Origin: Effrenium voratum
Lineage: Eukaryota > Sar > Dinophyceae > Suessiales > Symbiodiniaceae
Length of the DNA: 64,000 nucleotides
Direction: 5' to 3'
Assembly (NCBI GenBank): GCA_963377175.1
Contig: CAUJNA010000468.1
Span: forward strand, 1 to 64,000
Shown: in pieces, positions 27,146-36,025 of the stretch
Layout of the letters: each line of letters begins with the position of its first letter
Numbering within the stretch: the first letter of the stretch is position 1
Notes under the pieces: generated by a model
Database searches by the model: none
What the model saw: only the letters and a program-made list of their open reading frames with translations
What the model was told of the DNA's origin: nothing
Made by a program: the position numbers and the translations under genes

Positions 27146-27760
27146 TTACGCCAACAGACCGGCGAGGTTCGAAACCTGTTCGCCCGTTCCGGCATAGAGT
27201 TCGCTGACAGACGCGCTCTGGTAGCTGAAGGAGCCGTTGTCGAATTCGCCTTCGATGCTGGACGCGCTTGCTGAACGAACCGAGAGCCCGGTTTCGCTGT
27301 TGTAGGAAACCCGCTCAAAAGAAACGAATTGCGCTGACACGGTTTCGCCGCCGATCTCCGCTTCGATAGTGGTGGTGGAAATGGAGGCGCTTTCATAGGC
27401 AAGGGAAGCGGAAGGACCTTTTTCTTCCTCGCCGAGAGCAGCTTTCAGTTTTCCGGCAGCTTTCTGGTAATCCTCGACGGTCGCAAGGGCCTTGTCCTTG
27501 CTCTTCTCGTCGTCTTCGCCCTTGCCCTTGTCGACAGCTTGCTGAAGCGTGGCGATAACCACGGCATCTTCTTCGGCTTTTTTGCTCGCCGCCTCGAGAA
27601 CGGATACGGCGGGGGCCTTGTTATGGCCGTTACGCTGGCCGATATCGTGCCCGTATGCATGACCTTTCGGACCGTGCCCGGATCCTTCTGGACCACCGCT
27701 GGAAAAGGAAGCTGAAAACAGGCTCGAACTCTGGGTCGTGGTTTCGACGGAGATCTGCAT
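27146..27760 (-). CDS. Low-complexity hypothetical protein, serine- and histidine-rich
   Basis: 204 residues from ATG 27760 (in-frame codon at 27817 gives 223 but adds a proline/glycine leader). The first 50 residues are Ser- and His/Gly-rich (GHGPKGHAYGHDIGQRNGH). A charged helical middle (ASKKAEEDAVV to KLKAALGEEE) follows, and then a long Ser/Thr/Glu beta-prone tail (SASSIEGEFDNGSFSYQSAS). No signal peptide or membrane segment is seen. The tail's alternating pattern recalls surface or secreted type I-exported proteins, but no RTX repeat is present. I do not recognise the family. The ribosome site is weak. Reality is supported by codon use in frame. Confidence 0.6.
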   Translation of the reverse strand: MQISVETTTQSSSLFSASFSSGGPEGSGHGPKGHAYGHDIGQRNGHNKAPAVSVLEAASKKAEEDAVVIATLQQAVDKGKGEDDEKSKDKALATVEDYQKAAGKLKAALGEEEKGPSASLAYESASISTTTIEAEIGGETVSAQFVSFERVSYNSETGLSVRSASASSIEGEFDNGSFSYQSASVSELYAGTGEQVSNLAGLLA

Positions 27761-27878
27761 GTGCTTGAATCCCGGTTTCGCCGGCCCTTCCTGGTCCGGC
27801 ACAGATCCTGACAGCATCCGGCAATTGGGTTAATAGGCCATTAACCAGTAACGCCGGGAAACGGATCAGGGTTGGACT

Positions 27879-28541
27879 TCAGCCGAAAAGGTGGTTTTTG
27901 AGGAAGCCTCCGCCAAGCGACAGACCCCTGTCGTCGATCGCATGACCGAGGCCTTCCAGCTCGTGGTAGTCGACCTGCAGCCCGGCGGTGGCCAGCGCAT
28001 CACGCGCAGCTCTGCCGTGATAGCTTGCCACGACGTCATCTTCAGCACCGTTGACGATCAAAACGGGAGTGTTCGTGTTGATCCGATTGAGCCTGTCTAC
28101 CCCGGGAAGCAGACCCGAATAGGCAATGAGCGCGGCGGGCGGCGTTGTCCGCCGCAGGCCGCATTGCAGCGTCATCATCGCCCCCTGACTGAAGCCGACG
28201 AGCGAGAGCGATTGCCCATCGAGTGAAAGCTTGTCCAGTTCCCGGTCCAAAAACCGGTCGAGGATGGGCTGGGCGGCTTCGGCGCCGATCCGGTATTCCG
28301 TCGGCGTGCGCTCGTTCAGGGCAAACCACTGGCGCCCGCCGAAGCCTTCAAACGGCAAGGGCTCTGGTGCATGCGGTGAAACGAAGGCCGTTTCCGGAAA
28401 AAGAGGTTGCCAGAAACGAGCCAGATCGATCAGGTCGTTGCCGTCAGCCCCGTAGCCGTGCAGAAGAACGATGAGGTGCCTGGCAGCCCCGCCGGAGACC
28501 GGTGGCAGGCGTGGTCCATCGAGAAAGGAGACCTCGGACAT
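27879..28541 (-). CDS. Alpha/beta-hydrolase (phospholipase/carboxylesterase family)
   Basis: 220 residues, full length for the family. VLLHGYGADGNDLIDLA opens the fold with an oxyanion HGYG. The nucleophile elbow is GFSQGAMM, the Asp is in NGAEDDVVA, and His in LEGLGHAID completes the triad. Relatives hydrolyse short-chain or lysophospholipid esters. The neighbouring frame's MFS gene stop (28548) is 6 nt from this gene's ATG (28541), so they may form one transcript. Confidence 0.93.
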   Translation of the reverse strand: MSEVSFLDGPRLPPVSGGAARHLIVLLHGYGADGNDLIDLARFWQPLFPETAFVSPHAPEPLPFEGFGGRQWFALNERTPTEYRIGAEAAQPILDRFLDRELDKLSLDGQSLSLVGFSQGAMMTLQCGLRRTTPPAALIAYSGLLPGVDRLNRINTNTPVLIVNGAEDDVVASYHGRAARDALATAGLQVDYHELEGLGHAIDDRGLSLGGGFLKNHLFG

Positions 28542-28547
28542 TGGGAA

Positions 28548-29812
28548 TTACTCCGCTGGGTTTTCCCGTTCCGAGGCGGTGGCGTCGGACAGATGTTTTT
28601 TCTGCAGTTTCATGAAGGGCAGCGCGATCAGCATGGACGCGAGGATCAGAAGCCACGCAAGCGCGAACGGCGCACCGGGAAATGAGATAACTGCATCTGG
28701 ACCGGAGAAATGGGCAAGGTCTGTGTCATGACGAACGGGCTGACCACCATGGAAAGACCCGCGGCGCTTGAGATCAAGCCTTGAAGTTCGCCTTGTGCAT
28801 TATCAGGAATTCGGTTTGACATCAGTCCTGTGAAGGCGGGGGTTGCCAGCGCACCGAATGCGGCGAACGTGACCAGTGCATAGGCCATCCAGCCCGTATC
28901 GGCGACAGCCAGGCCTGCGAAGGCGACAAGGTTGGCGCAAAGCCCGATCAAGAGGGTTCGTCCTGGTCCGAATTTCGGCTCCAGCACCCGGATAAGGTAC
29001 CCCTGCACAAACGCAAAACCGACACCGACAAAGGCAAGTGACAGACCGATGTCGCCGGGCGTCCATGCGAAGACCTCCTCGGCGTAGTAGCTCCAGACCG
29101 CCGGATAGACATAATGGGCAATGTCGAACAGGAAAACGGCCAGCAGAAGTGTCCGGACGGCGGGGTACTTGGCGATCTGTTTCAGGGCACCAAGAGGATT
29201 GGCGCGCTTCCAGTCGAAGGGGCGCTTGTTGTCTTCCTTCAAGGTCTCCGGCAGCATGAAGTAGCCGAACAGGAAATTGATGAAGGAAAGCAACGCTGCG
29301 GCATAAAATGGCGCTCGCGGTCCATATTCGCCCAGGAAGCCGCCAATCATCGGGCCGAGCACGAAGCCGACGCCGAAGCCGGCGCCGACCAGCCCGAAAT
29401 TCTTGGCCCGGTCCTCCTTTGAGGAAACATCTGCAATATAGGCGGAAGCGGCCGAGAAGGTCGCACCTGCAACGCCGGACAGCGTCCTGCCTATGAAAAG
29501 GATCACCAGATGCCAGGAAAGGGCCATGATCAGGTAGTCGACAGCCATCGCGAACATGGACACGAGCAGCACGGGCCGACGCCCGAACCGGTCCGAAAGA
29601 TTGCCGAGCGTAGGTCCGCACAGGAACTGCATCAACGCGTAGATCACACTGAGGGCTCCGCCCCATCGAGCTGCCTCGCTCACCGGGAGCGACGTCAGCT
29701 CGGTCAGCAGCGAAGGCATGACCGGCATCATCAGGCCAATACCCATGGAGTTGATGATCAACGTGATCAGAATGAACGTGAGAGCGCTTCTCTTTGACAT
29801 ACCGGCCGGCAA
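28548..29812 (-). pseudogene. Tetracycline-resistance-like MFS transporter with a frameshift near the C-terminus
   Basis: The unbroken reading frame (388 codons, 28646-29812) looks like TCR/Tet-type MFS proteins: GIGLMMPVMPSLLTEL at TM1, LSDRFGRRPVLL in the TM2-3 loop, [17 protein letters not shown] before TM6, and twelve-helix spacing. It departs from the family just after SPFVMTQT (28720), ending in an unrelated 21-residue tail. The next frame continues with HFSGPDAVISFPGAPFA, a final helix LLILASMLIALPFM and LQKKHLSD, stopping at TAA 28548-28550, 6 nt before the hydrolase start. One base appears lost in the AA/TT pair around 28716. The start may be TTG 29812 (AAGGAA 8 nt upstream) or ATG 29800. 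Function: drug or metabolite export; a drug range cannot be deduced. Confidence 0.72.
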
Positions 29813-29918
29813 GATGACTTCCTTGGTGAGGCGATAATAGTTCGCCGGGTGCCGATTTGCGACCCGCCTTCCGCGAATGGTCCGGTCACGGCCGCAAGTG
29901 CGACCGTGACAATCTGGT

Positions 29919-31226
29919 TCAGTTCGCCTCTGGTTTCTGGATCTGGAAAATCAGCCCCTGAACCTCCTGGCCAAGTTCCTTGCGCAGGACTTCCTGGCGG
30001 TCCGTCTTGTAAATCAGCGAAGCTTCTTCAGTGGATTTGCGAATGTAATCAGGTGTGTGTGCGTAGCGCCCGGAGGCGTCGACACGAAATTCGGGTCCGG
30101 AATCGTCGACAAGATGTTCAACACTGGCAACCAGGATACCGCCGGGTTTCAGCGCACCTGCCAGTGCCTTCATGAACGGGCGCAGATTGCCGATATAGCA
30201 AAGCGTATCGACGCAAACAGCCAGATCGAAACGGGTTGGCAGGTCGGAACTCAGGAAGGAAACCAGTTCTCCCTCGACCAGAAAGTCATAGACGTTCAGT
30301 TGCGCTGCCTTTTCCATCATGCCGCGGGACAGGTCGACACCGGTCAGCTTGCCGCAGTGGTCGCTGATCAGCGGACCGCACAGACCGGTTCCGCAGCCGA
30401 GATCGACGACGTCCGGGAAGGGTTCCGTCTTTTGACCGGCGAGCGCAACAACGTCCTCGGCCACGAGTTCCGGCGCGCGATACCCGAGACCTTCAAGAAC
30501 TTCATCGAACGAGTCGGAAAACTTGTCGAAATGGGTTTTGACATAGTCCTCCGGAGCGTGTTGCAGGTCATCTCCGCGCACCGCTGAAAGATGATAGTGC
30601 GCGGCTTTGTTCTCCGGATCGGCAGCGACAATATTCTCGAGGTGGATTTTGGAAAGATCGGGGCGTCCAAGTGCACTCAGAACGCGCGCGCGCCAGAGAG
30701 CCTGCGGCGCTTTCGGGTCATCGAACCTGAGCGACTTCTCGAAGGCGTCTGAAGCTTCCTCCTTCGAACCCGTGAACATCAGCGCGAGGCCGTAGGTATG
30801 CCAGGCGTTGGGATTATCAGGGTCGAGGCGAACGATCTCCGACATGATCGTCAGGATTTCGTCATAGTCGCCCGACGCCCGCAGAAGGACATTGATGTTT
30901 TTCCACGCTTCTTCGTGCCTGGAATCGAGTTCCACGGCGCGAACATAGGCTGCAAATGCTGCCTTTGGCTCGCCGACGATCTTGAGAATGTTACCGAGAT
31001 TATTGAGGGCCGACGTGTTGCGTTCATCATTTTCAAGCGATTTCTGGATCAGATCGATCGCGCTGTCGGCTCGTCCCGCATCAAATTGCAGCAAGCCGAG
31101 AAAATGTAGTCCGTCCGCGTGTTCCGGATCCTTGTTCAATATTTCCAAATAAATGTCTTGTGCAGTTTCCAGATCACCTTTGCGATGTGCTGCGATGCCT
31201 TCCTGCAACCTTTCATCAGTCTGCAT
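29919..31226 (-). CDS. TPR-repeat protein fused to an S-adenosylmethionine methyltransferase
   Basis: 435 residues in two parts. Residues 1-~205 hold about five tetratricopeptide repeats (GDLETAQDIYLEILNKDPEH then GRADSAIDLIQKSLENDE), a protein-binding scaffold. Residues ~230-430 are a class I methyltransferase with VVDLGCGTGLCGPLI (motif I), TGVDLSRGMM and FDLAVCVDTLCYIG. Similar TPR-methyltransferases are common in alphaproteobacteria, and their targets are mostly unknown; the TPR part suggests a protein or complex-bound substrate. Stop TGA on the minus strand at 29919. It lies downstream of the cold-shock gene but a terminator separates them. No signal peptide. Confidence 0.9.
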   Translation of the reverse strand: MQTDERLQEGIAAHRKGDLETAQDIYLEILNKDPEHADGLHFLGLLQFDAGRADSAIDLIQKSLENDERNTSALNNLGNILKIVGEPKAAFAAYVRAVELDSRHEEAWKNINVLLRASGDYDEILTIMSEIVRLDPDNPNAWHTYGLALMFTGSKEEASDAFEKSLRFDDPKAPQALWRARVLSALGRPDLSKIHLENIVAADPENKAAHYHLSAVRGDDLQHAPEDYVKTHFDKFSDSFDEVLEGLGYRAPELVAEDVVALAGQKTEPFPDVVDLGCGTGLCGPLISDHCGKLTGVDLSRGMMEKAAQLNVYDFLVEGELVSFLSSDLPTRFDLAVCVDTLCYIGNLRPFMKALAGALKPGGILVASVEHLVDDSGPEFRVDASGRYAHTPDYIRKSTEEASLIYKTDRQEVLRKELGQEVQGLIFQIQKPEAN

Positions 31227-31235
31227 GTTTCCCCC

Positions 31236-31263
31236 AATAAAAAAGGGCGGTCGAACCGCCCTT
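31236..31263 (-). terminator. Rho-independent terminator after the cold-shock gene
   Basis: Read on the minus strand: AAGGGCGGT, a 3-nt loop, ACCGCCCTT, then TTTTATT. On the plus strand the arms are 31243-31251 and 31255-31263, preceded by the A tract at 31238-31244. It ends the csp transcript just before the TPR-methyltransferase gene start (31226). Confidence 0.9.
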
Positions 31264-31290
31264 GCATTCGGAAAGTTCTGTAAAGCGACT

Positions 31291-31491
31291 TTACAGGACT
31301 TTCAGGTCTTCAGCCACCATCTGCCCACGGCGCCACTCCAGATCGAAAACCACAAGCTGGCCTTCCGTCAAGGTGTCGATGCCGGACCGGTGCAGGGCCG
31401 AGATGTCAACGAGGATGTCCTCGCCGTCTTCGGGTTCGATTGTGCCGACACCGCGGCCCTTATCAAACCATTTCACATTTCCATGTTGCAT
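31291..31491 (-). CDS. Divergent cold-shock-domain protein
   Basis: 66 residues, the normal CspA size. It keeps VKWFDKGRGVGTIEPEDG and the second strand DILVDISAL of a cold-shock fold and the EGQLVVFD strand. RNP1 is normally KGFGFI and here is RGVGTI; RNP2 is normally VFVH and here is ILVD. Thus the stacking Phe and His residues that bind single-stranded RNA or DNA in CspA are replaced, although the Trp in KWF remains. It could be a CSD with altered or lost nucleic-acid affinity. Strong hairpin terminator downstream; a long AT-rich leader upstream. No other cold-shock gene is in the window. Confidence 0.88.
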   Translation of the reverse strand: MQHGNVKWFDKGRGVGTIEPEDGEDILVDISALHRSGIDTLTEGQLVVFDLEWRRGQMVAEDLKVL

Positions 31492-31875
31492 GGAGCTTAC
31501 TTTCCAATTTTACTCATCGAGACATACAGTTTGAGTTTCTACCTTCATTTTTCGACGTCTTGATGACAGTGTTTCTGATAGCGCTAAAGTACTTTTCAAA
31601 TTTCCTTTTGAAATAAACACGCACGTGCGCAGCTACTGTGTGCCGCCGCAAACTTTTGCGCAGTTCAATTTCAGAAGGAATCAGCTTTCCCGGCTAATAA
31701 GTGCGGGAAGTCTTAGCTTCTCTTAGTATGGTAAGGAATTTGTTAATTTCAAGGTACGACCTAAAACAGGTCACGGCAGCAGCGACTGCTGTCGCTGCTG
31801 TTGGTCTTGTCGCAAAAAGGGACCGCGGCATGAATTCCGGCAGGCACCGGACCGGTCCGCCGCGGCGATAAGCTG
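31492..31875. other. Long leader/intergenic stretch upstream of the cold-shock gene
   Basis: The half nearest the gene (31500-31770) is AT-rich and could be promoter plus a structured 5' untranslated region, as in cold-shock mRNAs. A perfect hairpin CAGCAGCGAC-TGCT-GTCGCTGCTG lies at 31777-31800, with no T tract. No ORF is supported. It probably ends the ytoQ transcript. Confidence 0.4.
31777..31800. terminator. Perfect 10-bp hairpin downstream of ytoQ
   Basis: Left arm 31777-31786, 4-nt loop, right arm 31791-31800, GC-rich. It is 76 nt beyond the ytoQ stop. The lack of a T run on the minus side keeps this a candidate only. Confidence 0.45.
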
Positions 31876-32334
31876 TTACCTGTCCAACTGCCCGAGGATC
31901 ACGTATTTCAGAATTTCAGCAACCTGTTCCGACGTTTCGGCAACGGCAAGCGCAGCACCGTCGACTTCTTTGAGTGGATGGGTCAGCGACGGATCGTGAA
32001 CGACGATCAGCGATTTTCCAAGCGCAGACGCGTAGCCTGCGTCGAAGGCCGCGTTCCATTGCTTGTACTGATCCCCGAACCGGACGACGACGATGTCCGC
32101 CTTTTCGATCAGCGTGCGGGTCCGGATCGCATTGACCTTGGCACCCTTGTGGTCATACCAGAATTTCTTGTCCTCGCCGCCGAGAATGACAGCGCCGCAA
32201 TCATCGCTCGCCGAATGGTCTGTCACCGGTGCGGAAAATTCCACCGGCAGGTCAAGTGCTTTCACACCGTCGACAATTCTTTCACGCCAGTCGGTATGAA
32301 TCTCACCTGAAAGATAAACGCGCCAGTTGCTCAT
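31876..32334 (-). CDS. ytoQ: YtoQ-family protein
   Basis: 152 residues from ATG 32334. YtoQ signature segments are WRVYLSGEIHTDWRERI near the start, DHSASDDCGAVILG, KKFWYDHKGAKVNAIRTRTLIEKAD and VVRFGDQYKQWNAAFDAGYA. The fold is related to nucleoside 2-deoxyribosyltransferases (the pocket DxGYA with Asp-Glu region), but the substrate is unknown. The longer frame to 32412 has an unrelated leader. The protein is cytosolic. Single gene, upstream of a membrane cyclase on the same strand. Confidence 0.9.
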   Translation of the reverse strand: MSNWRVYLSGEIHTDWRERIVDGVKALDLPVEFSAPVTDHSASDDCGAVILGGEDKKFWYDHKGAKVNAIRTRTLIEKADIVVVRFGDQYKQWNAAFDAGYASALGKSLIVVHDPSLTHPLKEVDGAALAVAETSEQVAEILKYVILGQLDR

Positions 32335-32487
32335 AGTGTCGACCCCTCGATCATTGGTTCCAAATAGGCTTTGGTTGATGCAGAAGCTGTTACGTCCCGG
32401 GCGTCGCGTCAAGGTCGGGGACCGGTCCTGAAGCCTTCAACAACAGAGCAGTCCGATCAGATACGCCAGGTTTCGGGCAAAACATTC

Positions 32488-34293
32488 CTATTTCGTATTC
32501 AAATGCCACACGCCATCCCAGGCGGCCGGTGCGCCCTGCGCCGAGATCAGTTCAAGCCGGTTTAGAAATACCGTAGCGATCTGATCGTTTGGAAAAGTTC
32601 CAAGAATTTCTTCAAAAGCCTGCTGCGCCTCCGACCAGCGTGCCTGGGAGAAGGCACGAAGTGCTTCTTCTGAAGCGGTTTGCAATTTCGACAGATCCTC
32701 GGTCATTTCGTCTGATCGCGCCAGCGGGGTGTAGACACTGGTCGGCTCCGTCTTGCCCTTCACCTGGATCTTGTCGACTGCGCGGAATTCGATTGCCGAG
32801 ACCGTGTCCCGGGTTCTCTGGCAAACGAGGATCTGGGTGCCATAGATCTTGTTGGCGCTTTCCAGCCGCGCGCCAAGGTTCACCGTGTCGCCCATGATCG
32901 TATAGTTCTTGGTCTTTTCCGACCCGATGGAGCCGATCACGGCATCGCCGGTCGCAAGTCCGATCCGTTGCCTCAGGACCGGCAGGTTCTTTTGAAGACC
33001 GGTCAATTCCGGCAGCTCCTTCTGGAACTGCAACATCAGTTGGACATTGCTGAGGGCGCTCTCAACCGCGAGCGTTGCCTGATCCCCGTCATTGCTGAAC
33101 GGTTGGGCCCAGTAAGCCATGATCGCGTCACCGATATATTTGTCGATCACGCCCTGGCGGTCGGTGATCTCGGTCGACATCAGGTCGAGATACCTGTTGA
33201 GGACCCGAACGAGACCACCGGGTGTGAACTGCTCGGATATCGTTGTGAAGTCGGCCAGATCGGAGAAATATGCGGTGACCACCTTTTTCTCGCCCGCCGA
33301 CGCGTCGGATTGATCCGAGATCAGACCTGTAACCACACGCGGATCAAGATACTGGCCGAACGTGTCCTTGATCTTCTGCGTCGATCTCAGTCCGTCGACC
33401 ATTGTGTTGTAGCTTTGGGTCAGGGCGCCGATCTCATCGCGCGACAGCGGTTGGAGCCGGACGTCAAAGTCGCCATCCTCGACACGCTTTGCCCCGGACG
33501 AAAGGGCCCGCATGGGTTTGAGGATGCCGGATATGACGAGGGTTGAAAGCAACAAGGCCAACGCACCGGCGGAGGCCGTTGCCGCTATGCTGGCATATAG
33601 GGCCTGTTGCTCGTGAAGAGCAGCGGTAGCAATAGACTGGTCGGTAAAGGCGCTGACATGCTGGCGAAGCGAGTCGAGCCGTTCTGTGAGTTTTTGTTCT
33701 TCACTCTCCAACTGCTCCTCAAGGTTTTCCCGTGTCGCTGGTGGCAGGTCCGATGACTTCACCAGATTGAGCGCTTGGCTGTGGAAGCTGCTGTGTTGTG
33801 TTTCTATCGCGATCAGCGTCGGATAGAGGGCTGCCAGTTCCAGCTTGTCCGTCAGAGACGAGGCCGTGTCCTGAGCGGAACGGACGCGTCTTTCAGCCGA
33901 TCTCAGAAGAGACTCAACGGTGTTTGCATGGGTCTCGAACAGGTTGAGACCCGCCTTGAGCCTTGCTTCCAGGTGGTTGATCCTCGCTTCAATGTCCGGA
34001 TGTTCACTGATCGCGGCATCGATTTCCGTATCGGTTGCTCCGGAATTGAGTGCTTCAAGACGGTCCGCGCGCAGTTCCGCTTCCAGTTTCTCAACCCGCT
34101 CCAGTTCAAGCTCTTCCTTTAACGCAATCACTTCGATTTGCGCGACTTCATGCCGGAGTGGCGAAAAGACCTGCGAGATCAGCTGAAGTTCCTTGTTGAT
34201 CTCGAAGATCTTGTAGATCGAATAGGTGGCAGCGGTCGCCATGACCAGAAACACGATCAGCGAGATTCCGAATATCTTCCATGCAATGCGCAT
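32488..34293 (-). CDS. Membrane adenylate/guanylate cyclase with HAMP domain
   Basis: 601 residues. TM1 (residues ~7-29, ISLIVFLVMATAATYSI) and TM2 (~235-258, ASAGALALLLSTLVISGI) enclose a ~200-residue helical periplasmic sensor. HAMP follows (KPMRALSSGAKRVEDGDFDV), then a class III cyclase core ~325-510. Its metal Asp pair is in TAYFSDLADFT and DKYIGDAIMAYW, and the transition-state Asn/Arg are in IMGDTVNLGARLE. A helical C-terminal extension to 601 follows. It makes cAMP or cGMP; the Lys/Asp or Glu/Cys selectivity residues were not resolved by eye. Ligand unknown. It is separated from the upstream epimerase by 36 nt and so may be cotranscribed. Confidence 0.93.
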   Translation of the reverse strand: MRIAWKIFGISLIVFLVMATAATYSIYKIFEINKELQLISQVFSPLRHEVAQIEVIALKEELELERVEKLEAELRADRLEALNSGATDTEIDAAISEHPDIEARINHLEARLKAGLNLFETHANTVESLLRSAERRVRSAQDTASSLTDKLELAALYPTLIAIETQHSSFHSQALNLVKSSDLPPATRENLEEQLESEEQKLTERLDSLRQHVSAFTDQSIATAALHEQQALYASIAATASAGALALLLSTLVISGILKPMRALSSGAKRVEDGDFDVRLQPLSRDEIGALTQSYNTMVDGLRSTQKIKDTFGQYLDPRVVTGLISDQSDASAGEKKVVTAYFSDLADFTTISEQFTPGGLVRVLNRYLDLMSTEITDRQGVIDKYIGDAIMAYWAQPFSNDGDQATLAVESALSNVQLMLQFQKELPELTGLQKNLPVLRQRIGLATGDAVIGSIGSEKTKNYTIMGDTVNLGARLESANKIYGTQILVCQRTRDTVSAIEFRAVDKIQVKGKTEPTSVYTPLARSDEMTEDLSKLQTASEEALRAFSQARWSEAQQAFEEILGTFPNDQIATVFLNRLELISAQGAPAAWDGVWHLNTK

Positions 34294-34329
34294 TGTTTGG
34301 TTGGCCTAACGATCCGGGCAGATGATGGA

Positions 34330-35193
34330 CTATACCTGTTTCGGTTGTAGCAGGTCTTCGAGTGCCACACGATAGTTGGGATACTTGAAGGAGTATCCCA
34401 GTTCTTCCTTCACTCGCTTGTTTGAGACCCGCTTGTTTTCTCCATAGAAAGATCGGGCCATCGGCGTCAGGTCAGCGGTCTCGAACGGAATTTCCGGCGG
34501 CGGTTCGACACCAAGCAACTCGGCGGCAAAGGCAACAACGTCCTGCGGGGGAGCAGGCTCGTCGTCGGTTATGTTGAAGACTCGGGTCACAGGCCGTTTC
34601 ATGGCAAGGCTCATGGCGCTCGCGATGTCTGCGACATGGATCCGGTTGAAGACCTGGCCCGGTTTGACGAGCCGCCGGGCTTTGCCCTTTTTGAATTTCT
34701 CGAACGTGTTGCGTCCGGGGCCATAGATACCGGACAGTCTGAAAATTTGAACCGGCAGATCATGTTCCGCTGCAAACTTCAACCAGGCTTCCTCGGCTGC
34801 GACGCGTTGTACGGAGCGCCTGGAGACCGGTTTGCAGACCGTGGCTTCGTCAACCCATGCACCATCGTGATTGCCGTAGACACCTACCGTTGACAGATAA
34901 CCGGTCCAGTCTGGTTTCCCGGAGGCGATATCTTCTCCATGATGATTGAGCACCGGATCACCGGTTTCGTTCGGTGCAATTGAAATCAGCACATGTGTTG
35001 CCCGCTGCAGCGCCTCGGCAATGCCGTCACCCTTTGCTTCGCCATTGAAAAGAAAGGGCGCGACTCCCAGTTTCCTGAGTGCGTCTGCTTTTTCCGTCGA
35101 GCGGGTCGTTCCGCCAATCCATTCGAACCGGTCGCGCACTTCCTCGACAAACGCTGTTGACGAATAGCCGACACCAAAGACAAACAATCGCAT
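34330..35193 (-). CDS. NAD-dependent epimerase/dehydratase-like (extended SDR) protein
   Basis: 287 residues. Begins MRLFVFGVGYSSTAFVEEV, where GVGYSS is a degenerate GxGxxG of YeeZ-like atypical SDRs. It has LSTVGVYGNHDGAWVDE with the serine, VGVYG tyrosine motif, and LSGIYGPGRNTFEKFKKG. The YxxxK lysine is not obvious, as in the YeeZ group. No pathway is known. The gene follows TrmH by 4 nt and is in the rlm - trmH - epimerase - cyclase run. Confidence 0.85.
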   Translation of the reverse strand: MRLFVFGVGYSSTAFVEEVRDRFEWIGGTTRSTEKADALRKLGVAPFLFNGEAKGDGIAEALQRATHVLISIAPNETGDPVLNHHGEDIASGKPDWTGYLSTVGVYGNHDGAWVDEATVCKPVSRRSVQRVAAEEAWLKFAAEHDLPVQIFRLSGIYGPGRNTFEKFKKGKARRLVKPGQVFNRIHVADIASAMSLAMKRPVTRVFNITDDEPAPPQDVVAFAAELLGVEPPPEIPFETADLTPMARSFYGENKRVSNKRVKEELGYSFKYPNYRVALEDLLQPKQV

Positions 35194-35197
35194 CTAG

Positions 35198-36025
35198 TCA
35201 GAGCTCCAGGTGGTTTCGGCGGATTTCGTAGAGTGCAACACCGGTGGCAACTGCCAGATTGAGACTGTCGGCCTGACCCGTTTGCGGAATTCGGATCAGG
35301 GTGGAACAGGCGGCGGCCATGTCGTCTTCAAGCCCCTTCTGTTCGTTACCCATGACCAGAAGGACCGGTTCGGAGTAATCGGGCGTCCTGTAGTCGACGG
35401 CGCCTTTCAAGTGGGTGGCGGCAACCGTTCCGGGCCACTTTGCTGCAAATGTCTTGAATTCTTCCTTTGTCATCTTGGCGAGCGGCACATGAAACAGGGA
35501 GCCCATGGTCGCCCGAACGGCCTCGACCGCGAACGGGTCCGTACAATCGCTGACAAGGACGACACCGCTTCCTCCGACCGCGTCGACTGTCCGGATGATC
35601 GTTCCGAGATTTCCCGGATCGCGCACTCTGTCGAGGGCAACCCAGAGGACGCCGCTCGTTGGGTCGATATCTTGTGCAGAAAGGATCTTTTGTTCATAGA
35701 CCCCGACGACCGTCTGGGGATTGTCCTTGCGGGTCATTGCCGACATCACAGCTGTCGAGACTTCAAGGATCAACGCACCGCGTGCCTTGGCGTTCGCAGC
35801 GGCCTTCTGGGCAGCTGGATTGTTCCTGGCTTCCGGGCCGATCGCCAAATACCGCACATTCCAGCCGGCCTCCAGCGCATCGGTTGCCAGCTTCAGACCC
35901 TCGGCAACGAACAGGCCCGACTGATTACGGTGCTTGCGTTGCGCTACGAGGCCCTTGATTTCCTTGACTATGGGGTTCGAATGGCTGGTGATCTGTTTCA
36001 CCGCGCCCTGGTGCTTTTCGATCAT
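35198..36025 (-). CDS. TrmH/SpoU-family RNA 2'-O-methyltransferase
   Basis: 275 residues from ATG 36025, which overlaps the upstream methyltransferase's stop (ATGA); an in-frame codon at 36037 is less likely. The N-terminal L30e-like RNA-binding part (ITSHSNPIVKEIKGL, KHRNQSGLFVAEG) precedes the SPOUT knot. There, VALDRVRDPGNLGTIIRT is motif 1, VLVMGNEQKGL motif 2 and IRIPQTGQADSLNLAVA motif 3. It methylates ribose 2'-O in rRNA or tRNA; the site is unknown (rlmB-, tsnR- and trmH-like members share motifs). Confidence 0.92.
   Translation of the reverse strand: MIEKHQGAVKQITSHSNPIVKEIKGLVAQRKHRNQSGLFVAEGLKLATDALEAGWNVRYLAIGPEARNNPAAQKAAANAKARGALILEVSTAVMSAMTRKDNPQTVVGVYEQKILSAQDIDPTSGVLWVALDRVRDPGNLGTIIRTVDAVGGSGVVLVSDCTDPFAVEAVRATMGSLFHVPLAKMTKEEFKTFAAKWPGTVAATHLKGAVDYRTPDYSEPVLLVMGNEQKGLEDDMAAACSTLIRIPQTGQADSLNLAVATGVALYEIRRNHLEL

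Noticed and set aside
28646..29812. Calling the MFS gene intact at 388 residues
   Set aside because: The last 21 residues do not fit the family, while the adjacent frame does, so the gene is frameshifted.
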